A stretch of 57,345 bases of DNA, from contig CAMJKP010000015.1 in NCBI GenBank assembly GCA_946406435.1, positions 1 through 57,345 on the forward strand, given 5' to 3'. This document shows, piece after piece, positions 23,970-30,213 of this stretch (positions are counted from its first letter, which is position 1; every line of letters starts with the position of its first letter). This DNA comes from an uncultured Prevotellaceae bacterium (GTDB lineage Bacteria > Bacteroidota > Bacteroidia > Bacteroidales > Bacteroidaceae). Both the position numbers and the translations under genes were made by a program. The notes under the pieces are model-generated. The model did no database searches and was not told the origin of the DNA. It worked only from the letters and a program-made list of their open reading frames with translations.

Positions 23970-24161
23970 AGGTGGGTTCTGAAAAATTCCCACGTAATGT
24001 TAAACTTAATATGGGTTCTGCCTTTTTCATCTTTCGGCCGCTTTTCAGCTCAAATTGCAATCTCGCTCAGTCACGTAGCTCGCTACGCTCCTTCTCTCGT
24101 TTGTAATTTGTTCTCGAAAATAGCCTCGAAATCTGTCAAAGCGAATTTTTAGAACCCACCT
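23970..24161 (-). repeat. 192-bp long inverted-repeat element forming the pheS leader
   Basis: The outer arms (23970-23989 and 24143-24161, beginning AGGTGGGTTCT and ending AGAACCCACCT) pair over 19 bp with one bulged G. Inside are CAAATTGCAA (24051-24060) against TTGTAATTTG (24101-24110), and the hairpin CGTAGC-TC-GCTACG (24074-24087). A minus-strand -7 box, TAATTTTG (24178-24185), lies just outside. The element would therefore be transcribed in full as the pheS 5' leader. It could be a MITE-like insertion, a cis-acting RNA, or both. Confidence 0.75.
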
Positions 24162-24228
24162 AAATCAAATTTGCGTGCAAAATTAATATTTTTCTTGGAA
24201 AATAAGGAATAAAATAAAAATAAATGTG

Positions 24229-24236
24229 TACATTTG
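24229..24236 (+). promoter_or_regulatory. -7 box of the DUF4348-like lipoprotein gene
   Basis: TACATTTG fits TAnnTTTG. The ATG at 24259 lies 23 bases downstream. No good -33 box is seen. Confidence 0.5.
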
Positions 24237-24258
24237 CACTGAAAATTGTGTAAATTCA

Positions 24259-25107
24259 ATGAGAAAAATTGTTTTTGTAGTCTTTTGCATGTCTTTGGTG
24301 ATGCTCTTTGTCGGTACGGGATGTACTGACAAAAAGACAACATCTACCGAACCTGTGAGCGTGGATTCGATGCTCGTGGATTCTCTCGGCACTGATTCTA
24401 TGGAGGCGCTGATTGAGGATGAGCCAATGCCAAAGGCTGCTGATGAGCTCTTTGACGACTTCATTTTCAACTATGCGGCAAACCGCAGGCTTCAGACCGA
24501 CCGTACGGACTATCCAGTCAGCGTTGACACCTACGGAAAGCTGTCGCGTGTGGAGAAGTCGAAATGGGGTATGGAGCATTTCTTCATGCGTCAGGGCTAC
24601 TATACTCTTATTTTCAACAATGCCAAGCAGTTGGATGTGGTAAAGGATACAGCTATTGGCAACGTATATGTGGAGAGAATTTCATTTGCAAAGAAGCAGG
24701 TAAAGAGGTGGCTGTTCAATCGTGTGCTCGGTTTGTGGAAGATGCAGGGCGTGAAGATTATGCCATTGGCAAAGCATGAGGATGCCGCTTTCCTGAAATT
24801 CTATAATCACTTTGTAACAGACTCAACCTACCGTTCATTCTCTATTGCGGAGTCGGTGATTTTCTCTGGCCCAGATCCGGAGGATGACTTCTCTCGCATG
24901 ACGGGTGAGCTGATGGCAGAGCAGGTTCCTGCATTCCTTCCTTGGATGCCTTCCGGAACGCTATACAACATCCATTACGGCAATGAGCCTTACAAGCCGT
25001 CGAACACAAGGATCTTCGTTGTTCGTGGCATCGCCAACGGTATGGAGTCGGAATTCACATTCCAGAAGATATCAGGCGGCTGGCTGCTGACGAAGTTGAA
25101 TACGTAG
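24259..25107 (+). CDS. lipoprotein, DUF4348-like
   Basis: This is a 282-residue lipoprotein (MRKIVFVVFCMSLVMLFVGT, lipobox then GC at about residue 22) followed by a Thr/Ser/Asp-rich linker. The folded part begins ADELFDDFIFNYAANRRLQ and contains WGMEHFFMRQGYYTLIF and FQKISGGWLLTKLNT. This pattern resembles the Bacteroidetes family DUF4348, recalled from memory. The function is unknown. It is divergent from pheS, and the stop is followed at once by a GC-rich repeat arm. Confidence 0.75.
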   Translation: MRKIVFVVFCMSLVMLFVGTGCTDKKTTSTEPVSVDSMLVDSLGTDSMEALIEDEPMPKAADELFDDFIFNYAANRRLQTDRTDYPVSVDTYGKLSRVEKSKWGMEHFFMRQGYYTLIFNNAKQLDVVKDTAIGNVYVERISFAKKQVKRWLFNRVLGLWKMQGVKIMPLAKHEDAAFLKFYNHFVTDSTYRSFSIAESVIFSGPDPEDDFSRMTGELMAEQVPAFLPWMPSGTLYNIHYGNEPYKPSNTRIFVVRGIANGMESEFTFQKISGGWLLTKLNT

Positions 25108-25108
25108 G

Positions 25109-25342
25109 GCGACCACGGCCTCTCCCCCCGCCCTCCCCCGTAGGGAGGGAGCCGGAAGGCGAATGGAGGTCTGTTTAAAGATTGATAAATCAAGGATAAT
25201 AGAGAGATTGATAATTAGAAAAATCCAGAAAGAAATGGCATACGATAAGAATTCATTCAAGGACTCAAAAAATAGGAAAGGTACTTCTGTGGGCACTCCG
25301 GCTCCCTCCCTACGGGGGAGGGCGGGGGGAGAGGCCGCTGTT
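25109..25342. repeat. GGCCTCTCCCC inverted-pair element
   Basis: Left arm of about 25117-25160 (GGCCTCTCCCCCCGCCCTCC and on) and right arm of about 25297-25342 (CCTACGGGGGAGGGCGGGGG and on) are inverted copies. The right arm lies inside the threonylcarbamoyl-AMP synthase reading frame. A second pair is at 41.2-41.36 kb and a single arm at 44.04 kb. Confidence 0.88.
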
Positions 25343-25918
25343 CTCAAGGACGGCTGGTCCGCCGACATCGCTGAGGCTGTTCGCGTGATGAAGCAGGGCG
25401 GCGTTATCCTCTACCCGACAGATACTGTTTGGGGAATAGGCTGTGACGCTACTAATGCGGAGGCTGTGAAGAGGGTGTATGAGATAAAGAAGCGTGATGA
25501 CTCAAAGGCGTTGATTTGTCTTATAGATTCAGACAAGCGCATCTCACGCTATATCCGTAATGTGCCTGATGTGGCATGGGATCTCCTCAATCTCCCTACA
25601 AAGCCGACGACTGTTATCCTTGATAACGCCAGTGGACTTGCCAAGAATCTTGTGGCAGAGGACGGTAGCATCGCTATGCGCATCACGAGGGAGGCTTTCT
25701 CAAAGGAACTCTGCTATCGTATGCAGAAGCCTATCGTCTCTACAAGTGCGAATATAAGCGGAGAGCCTGCCGCACAGAACTATCGTGACATCGCCCCAGA
25801 GCTCCTTGAGGCTGTGGATTACGTCTGCAAGTCACGTAGAAACGAGCATGAACCTCATGTGCCTTCAAGCATCATCAAGCTTGCAGGGAATGGTGAGGTG
25901 ACGGTGATAAGGAAATAA
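25235..25918 (+). CDS. L-threonylcarbamoyladenylate synthase (Sua5/YciO/YrdC)
   Basis: The enzyme makes threonylcarbamoyl-AMP from threonine, bicarbonate and ATP for the t6A37 modification of tRNAs. The product is 227 residues from ATG 25235. The conserved domain starts at WSADIAEAVRVMKQGGVILYP, continues with PTDTVWGIGCDATN and KRDDSKALICLI, and ends with IVSTSANISGEPA. Residues of about 20-38 (VGTPAPSLRGRAGGEAAVL) are coded by a GC-rich repeat arm and sit just before the conserved core. An upstream Met at 25163 is in frame, but the intervening sequence looks noncoding. Confidence 0.92.
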   Translation: MAYDKNSFKDSKNRKGTSVGTPAPSLRGRAGGEAAVLKDGWSADIAEAVRVMKQGGVILYPTDTVWGIGCDATNAEAVKRVYEIKKRDDSKALICLIDSDKRISRYIRNVPDVAWDLLNLPTKPTTVILDNASGLAKNLVAEDGSIAMRITREAFSKELCYRMQKPIVSTSANISGEPAAQNYRDIAPELLEAVDYVCKSRRNEHEPHVPSSIIKLAGNGEVTVIRK

Positions 25919-25922
25919 AAAA

Positions 25923-26099
25923 GACCCACCCCCAAACCCCTCCCGTAGAGGGAGGGGAGTAGATACACTTTTCTGATCACGATATGGTGTTGGGGGGATA
26001 GGTCTAAGAAATAATTATACAGATAATGAAGCATACCCTCAGTAACGATATAATGTAATTACTCCCCTCCCTTTATGGGAGGGGCTTGGGGGTGGGTCT
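25923..26099. repeat. GACCCACCCC inverted-pair element 4
   Basis: Arms 25923-25962 and about 26056-26099 bound about 95 bases. The interior starts GATACACTTTTCTGATCACG, close to the start in element 3 (GATACACTCTACTGATTACG). It ends ATAATGTAATTACTC, as in several other copies. This supports homology of whole elements and not only of the arms. Confidence 0.9.
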
Positions 26100-26102
26100 T
26101 TT

Positions 26103-27878
26103 ATGACTATAGATCAAATCATAGAATGGCGAGTGAAGAAGGTGTCGGACAAGCAGTTTACGCTTGTCCTTGCATTCTTTGTGGGTATGCTTGCGGCTAT
26201 TGCTGCATTCATACTTCATTCTGCCATCCACTTCATACAGCATCTGCTGACCTCGGAATTCAATATGAAGTCATTCAACTGGCTTTATCTTGTGTTCCCT
26301 ATCGTCGGTATATGGCTCACCGCGCTCTTTGTGAAGTATGTGGTGAGGGATAACATCTCGCACGGTATCACCCGAATACTTTATGCTATCAGTACCAAGC
26401 AGAGCCGATTGAAGAAGCATAACTGCTGGTCGTCTGTCTTCGCATCTGCCATAACCATCGGATTCGGTGGTTCCGTAGGTGCCGAGGCTCCTATCGTGCT
26501 CACTGGTTCGAGTATAGCGAGTAACCTCGGACAGCTCTTCCGACTCAACAACAAGACGCTGATGCTGCTCGTGGGCTGTGGTGCTGCGGCGGCTATTGCC
26601 GGAATCTTCAAGGCTCCTATAGCCGGACTCGTCTTCACCATCGAGGTGCTGATGATCGACCTCACGATGGCGAGTATCTCCCCGATTCTCATTGCATCCG
26701 TTACGGCAACGTGTTTCACCTATATCTTCATAGGCAATGACCAGTTGTTCACTTTCACGCTTGACAGCCCTTGGGTAGTGGAGCGTGTGCCAAGCAATAT
26801 CCTATTGGGTGTGTTCTGCGGACTCGTAGCCCTCTACTTCATCCGTTCCATGACTGCCTGTGAGTATATCTTTGGAAAGCTGAAGAACCATACCTACGCA
26901 AAACTTGCCCTTGGAGGTATCATTCTTAGCACTCTCATCTTCCTTTTCCCTTCACTCTATGGTGAGGGTTATAAGGATATCAATATTCTTCTTGACGGAA
27001 GGACACAGGCCGATTGGGATAAGGTGATGAACGGATCCCTGTTCTATGGTCATGAGAAATGGCTTATCGTCTATATCGGTATGATTGTGCTCACGAAGTC
27101 CTTTGCTACGGCATCTACTAATGGCGGTGGCGGTTGCGGTGGTACTTTCGCACCATCACTCTTCATCGGTGCCTTCTCAGGATTCTTCTTTGCACGCATC
27201 TGGAATATGTATGATTTGGGCGTTTATTTCCCTGAGAAGAATGCCGCATTACTTGGCATGGCAGGTGTGATGTCTGGCGTGATGCATGCCCCTCTTACGG
27301 GTATCTTCCTTATTGCCGAACTCACAGCCGGATATGATCTATTCATGCCGCTTATGATAACCGCTGTAAGCTCATACCTCACAATCCTTATCTTCGAGCC
27401 TCACAGCATCTATGGCATGCGTCTGGCGCGTGAAGGTAAGCTTATCACGCACCATACCGACCGTGCCGTTCTCACGCTTATGAGTCTTGACAGCGTTATC
27501 GAAAGGGATTATGTGAGTGTGGATAAGGACATGGAACTTGGGCAGTTGGTACATTCCCTGAGCAAGTCGGGTAGCAGTCTTCTGCCTGTCCTCGACCGTG
27601 CCGGCAATCTCCTTGGCGAGATTGATATGAACAAGCTTCGTCATATCGTTTTCCGTACAGAACTATATCATCATTTCCGCGTTTCACAACTGATGAGCGA
27701 CCCACCAACGCAACTCCGTCTTGGTGATCCGATGGAGGATGTCGTAAAGGCATTTGACCAGTATCACGCGCATCAGCTTCCTGTTATGGACGATCATAAC
27801 CATCTCATCGGATATGTTTCCCGTAGCCATGTCTATGCACAGTATAGGAAGATGGTAGCGGATTTGTCAAATGATTAG
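26103..27878 (+). CDS. ClC-family chloride channel/antiporter with CBS domains
   Basis: This is an integral inner-membrane ClC protein (591 residues) that moves chloride or fluoride, as a channel or in exchange for protons. The ClC core occupies residues of about 20-430 with GFGGSVGAEAPIVLTGSSIA (the anion-selectivity helix region), GIFKAPIAGLVFTIEVL, and GGGGCGGTFAPSLFIGAFSG. The C-terminal cytoplasmic part has two CBS domains (from about LMSLDSVIERDYVSVDKDME and LMSDPPTQLRLGDPMEDVV), which usually sense adenine nucleotides. The start ATG follows the repeat arm directly. Confidence 0.93.
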   Translation: MTIDQIIEWRVKKVSDKQFTLVLAFFVGMLAAIAAFILHSAIHFIQHLLTSEFNMKSFNWLYLVFPIVGIWLTALFVKYVVRDNISHGITRILYAISTKQSRLKKHNCWSSVFASAITIGFGGSVGAEAPIVLTGSSIASNLGQLFRLNNKTLMLLVGCGAAAAIAGIFKAPIAGLVFTIEVLMIDLTMASISPILIASVTATCFTYIFIGNDQLFTFTLDSPWVVERVPSNILLGVFCGLVALYFIRSMTACEYIFGKLKNHTYAKLALGGIILSTLIFLFPSLYGEGYKDINILLDGRTQADWDKVMNGSLFYGHEKWLIVYIGMIVLTKSFATASTNGGGGCGGTFAPSLFIGAFSGFFFARIWNMYDLGVYFPEKNAALLGMAGVMSGVMHAPLTGIFLIAELTAGYDLFMPLMITAVSSYLTILIFEPHSIYGMRLAREGKLITHHTDRAVLTLMSLDSVIERDYVSVDKDMELGQLVHSLSKSGSSLLPVLDRAGNLLGEIDMNKLRHIVFRTELYHHFRVSQLMSDPPTQLRLGDPMEDVVKAFDQYHAHQLPVMDDHNHLIGYVSRSHVYAQYRKMVADLSND

Positions 27879-27879
27879 A

Positions 27880-27985
27880 CCCCTTTCTGTCCTGCGGACA
27901 TCTTTCCCCGTGGAGGGGCAAGATACGACCCCTTTCCCCAACCCTTTCCCCATGAAGGGGCAAGGGAGTGGCTAGCGCAGTATGG
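27880..27985. repeat. inverted copies of the GGGCAGAAAGGGGTC repeat
   Basis: GACCCCTTTCTGTCCTGCGG, then TTTCCCCGTGGAGGGGCAAG, and a second run, GACCCCTTTCCCCAACCC, then ATGAAGGGGCAAG, are reverse complements of the 28078/28550 repeats. They end with GGCTAGCGCAGTATGGG. The block lies between the ClC gene and the second DUF559 gene. Confidence 0.85.
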
Positions 27986-28013
27986 GGGATTCGTTAAAAC
28001 GATTAAATGAAAT

Positions 28014-28538
28014 GTGTGTATGGAGAAATGTACAGATGACATATTGCCTAATGGTAACCACACCCCTAACGAGGAGGCCGTTCTGCGCCAGCCTCTTGCC
28101 CCTCCACGGGGAAAGATGCCCGAAGGGCAGAAAGGGGTTGCAGGGCAGAAAGGTGGTCGTGTTGTTCGGTCTTATCAATTCGCCTACCCCGACCGCATTG
28201 CTATCCTAAAGGACAACGCTCGGAAAAATCGTATTGGGCAAACAGATGCAGAGAAAGTCTTGTGGGAATATCTGCGTAGGAATGCATTAGGAGTGCGTTT
28301 CCGTCGGCAATTCATAATCGGTGATTTCATTACGGATTTTGCTTGCATAGAGAAAAAACTTGTTGTGGAGGTTGATGGTCTTTACCATTCTACAGAAGAG
28401 CAAATAGAAGAAGACAGGAAAAGAACATTTCATTTATCTCAGTTAGGATTTCGTGTGCTTCGCTTCACTAATGAAGAGATAATGACCGATATAAATAAAG
28501 TAATTTTGACTATAAAAACGAATCTATATGAACAATAA
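28014..28538 (+). CDS. DUF559 domain protein, second copy
   Basis: The conserved DUF559 domain spans YQFAYPDRIAILKDNARKNR to the end, with TDAEKVLWEYLRR, RFRRQFIIGDFITDF, the likely active-site strand LVVEVDGLYHS, and LGFRVLRFTNEEI. The 174-residue reading frame includes a repeat-coded segment (VLRQPLAPPRGKMPEGQKGV) before the domain. The true start is therefore uncertain, and translation may begin inside or after the repeat. The 3' end overlaps the fmt frame by 11 bases. It is related to the DUF559 gene at 18.4 kb and, like it, is enclosed by GC-rich repeats. Confidence 0.82.
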   Translation: MCMEKCTDDILPNGNHTPNEEAVLRQPLAPPRGKMPEGQKGVAGQKGGRVVRSYQFAYPDRIAILKDNARKNRIGQTDAEKVLWEYLRRNALGVRFRRQFIIGDFITDFACIEKKLVVEVDGLYHSTEEQIEEDRKRTFHLSQLGFRVLRFTNEEIMTDINKVILTIKTNLYEQ

Positions 28539-28610
28539 TAATGATAATCCCGTTCTGCGCCAGCCTCTTGCCCCTTCACGGGGAAAGATGCCCGAAGGGC
28601 AGAAAGGGGT
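28078..28610 (+). repeat. 61-bp direct repeats bracketing the second DUF559 gene
   Basis: Positions 28078-28138 and 28550-28610 are identical except for one base (CCTCCACGG against CCTTCACGG). Each has internal palindromes, CCCC-acgg-GGGG-type and GCCCGAAGGGC. Both copies are read in the same codon frame by two unrelated proteins, giving VLRQPLAPPRGKMPEGQKGV in the DUF559 protein and VLRQPLAPSRGKMPEGQKGV in Fmt. Confidence 0.92.
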
Positions 28611-29556
28611 CGGATCTCTTCGCATAGTTTTCATGGGCACCCCCGAATTTGCGGTGGGTACTCTCTCTGCCCTTGTAGAGGGTGGATATAATGTCGTAGC
28701 TGTTGTTACTCAGCCGGATAAGCCGGTAGGGCGTCATGGGTCTGTGCTACAGCCGTCGCAGGTGAAGCAATACGCACTTGAGCATGATATTCCTGTGCTT
28801 CAGCCAGTCAAGATGAAAGATCCTGAGTTCGTGGAGCAGCTTCGTAGCTATAATGCGGACTTGCAGGTTGTCGTAGCTTTCCGTATGCTTCCTGAGATAG
28901 TATGGGATATGCCACGCTTCGGCACGTTCAACGTACATGCAGCCCTCCTTCCACAATATCGTGGTGCTGCACCTATCAACTGGGCAATCATCAACGGTGA
29001 GACGCAGACAGGCGTAACAACCTTCTTCCTCGACCATGATATTGATACAGGCAGAATCATCAGGCAGAAGTCGTTTGATATTCCTGACGATGCCAACGTG
29101 GAGTATGTCTATGACGGACTGATGAAACTTGGTGCTGAGCTTGCCCTTGAGACTGTTGATGCTATTATTGCAGGTGACGGTCATGTAGAATCGCTTGCCC
29201 AGGAGGATATGATTCCTGTAGGAGAGGAACTGCATCAAGCCCCTAAGATATTCAAGGAGACGTGTGAGATTGACTGGAACAAGACCGTGAAGCAATGTCA
29301 TGACTTCGTGCGCGGACTATCCCCAGTACCGGGTTCATGGACAAACGTCACTCTTCCTGATGGTCGTGAGACAGTTATGAAGATATACAAGGCTCAGAAA
29401 ACCGACCGTAAGGCAGAAACTCCTGGCACTATTCATGCCGAGAAGAATCACCTCTATATCTCCGCATCCGACTATCAGCTTGAAATCCTTGAAGTTCAGA
29501 TTGCCGGCAAGAAACGAATGGCAGCCCGTGATTTCGTTAATGGGTTGATTCACTAA
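28528..29556 (+). CDS. fmt: methionyl-tRNA formyltransferase
   Basis: Fmt formylates the initiator Met-tRNA using 10-formyltetrahydrofolate. The catalytic core begins at LRIVFMGTPEFAVGTLSALV and includes NVHAALLPQYRGAAPINWAI (the conserved Asn-His) and TGVTTFFLDHDIDTGRI (the Asp of HDIDTG). The C-terminal domain contains FVRGLSPVPGSW. The 342-residue frame starts with 30 residues that are largely repeat-coded (NPVLRQPLAPSRGKMPEGQK). The native start appears to have been displaced, since family members begin at about LRIVFMG. The next ATG (in FMGTPEF) is too far inside the first strand to be the start. Confidence 0.95.
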   Translation: MNNNNDNPVLRQPLAPSRGKMPEGQKGVGSLRIVFMGTPEFAVGTLSALVEGGYNVVAVVTQPDKPVGRHGSVLQPSQVKQYALEHDIPVLQPVKMKDPEFVEQLRSYNADLQVVVAFRMLPEIVWDMPRFGTFNVHAALLPQYRGAAPINWAIINGETQTGVTTFFLDHDIDTGRIIRQKSFDIPDDANVEYVYDGLMKLGAELALETVDAIIAGDGHVESLAQEDMIPVGEELHQAPKIFKETCEIDWNKTVKQCHDFVRGLSPVPGSWTNVTLPDGRETVMKIYKAQKTDRKAETPGTIHAEKNHLYISASDYQLEILEVQIAGKKRMAARDFVNGLIH

Positions 29557-29598
29557 TATAATAGCGTAAATTCGAATAATTCGCACCTTTGGTGCTTG

Positions 29599-29692
29599 AA
29601 CTGACAATAATTACCAATCTTACCAATCTTCAACCAATAAGAAATGAATATTTATGGAAAAAGATTGCGCAGATTGGTAATTATTGTCAGTT
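29599..29692. repeat. 22-bp perfect inverted repeat downstream of fmt
   Basis: Positions 29599-29620 and 29671-29692 are perfect reverse complements (cores CTGACAATAATTACC and GGTAATTATTGTCAG) around a 50-base spacer. A second hairpin, AAGCAAC-TT-GTTGCTT, follows at 29695-29710, and GCACC-TTT-GGTGC precedes. It may act as the fmt terminator region or be a MITE-like relic. Confidence 0.85.
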
Positions 29693-29775
29693 AAAAGCAA
29701 CTTGTTGCTTGTCATTATCGTTTTTTCGAACAGGTGTTAATTTACTTTCCAAGCCATGGGCGTAAGCTTTTTCTT

Positions 29776-30058
29776 GGTGTAATACTTTTTTTCAAAAAGT
29801 TTTCAACACCGAGTATTACACCTTTGCGGTTTTGAGTATGTTAATAACTTGATTAATAGGACCTTATCCTTGGTGTAATACTCGTGAAAGTATTACACCA
29901 CTATTACACCAAACTCCCGAAATTGGTGTAATACTTTCAAGGGTGTTACACCAAAGATAACGTGCTGATAATCAATAAAAATATTGCATATAACAACAAA
30001 AGGTGTAATACCCCCTCTAAAAACTTTTTGTTTTTTTCTTTTCAAGAGTATTACACCT
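29776..30058. repeat. GGTGTAATACT word array
   Basis: Nine copies of GGTGTAATACT or close variants occur in both orientations, at about 29776, 29810, 29871, 29889, 29901, 29925, 29942, 30002 and 30047. Spacing is irregular, and several copies pair as local inverted repeats. No gene is seen in 29557-30213. The array abuts the 11-bp-period array. Confidence 0.85.
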
Positions 30059-30062
30059 GATT

Positions 30063-30190
30063 GTTTTGCCTTCGCTATGCCTTCCTTTTGCCTCCGTTGT
30101 AGGTCCGCTCTTCCTTCGCTTCAAGTCCGTTGCAAGTCCGCTCCTATGAATGGGAGGAAAATGGGACTTACATAGGAGTTACATGTGAGG
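30063..30190. repeat. 11-bp-period degenerate tandem array, locus 2
   Basis: Contiguous 11-base units occur: GCCTTCGCTAT, GCCTTCCTTTT, GCCTCCGTTGT, AGGTCCGCTCT, TCCTTCGCTTC, AAGTCCGTTGC, AAGTCCGCTCC. Further on are GGGACTTACAT and AGGAGTTACAT. The YCCGY or CTTCG core recurs every 11 bases. It ends about 20 bases before the restriction gene stop. Confidence 0.82.
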
Positions 30191-30213
30191 AGGAAGGGAA
30201 GTACGATGACAAC

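Noticed and set aside
23961..24180. T-box riboswitch before pheS
   Set aside because: No T-box sequence, specifier loop or terminator was seen, and T-boxes are not expected in Bacteroidetes. The long inverted repeat is reported instead.
29776..30190. CRISPR-like array
   Set aside because: The words occur in both orientations with irregular spacing, the 11-base units are contiguous without spacers, and no cas gene is in the window.
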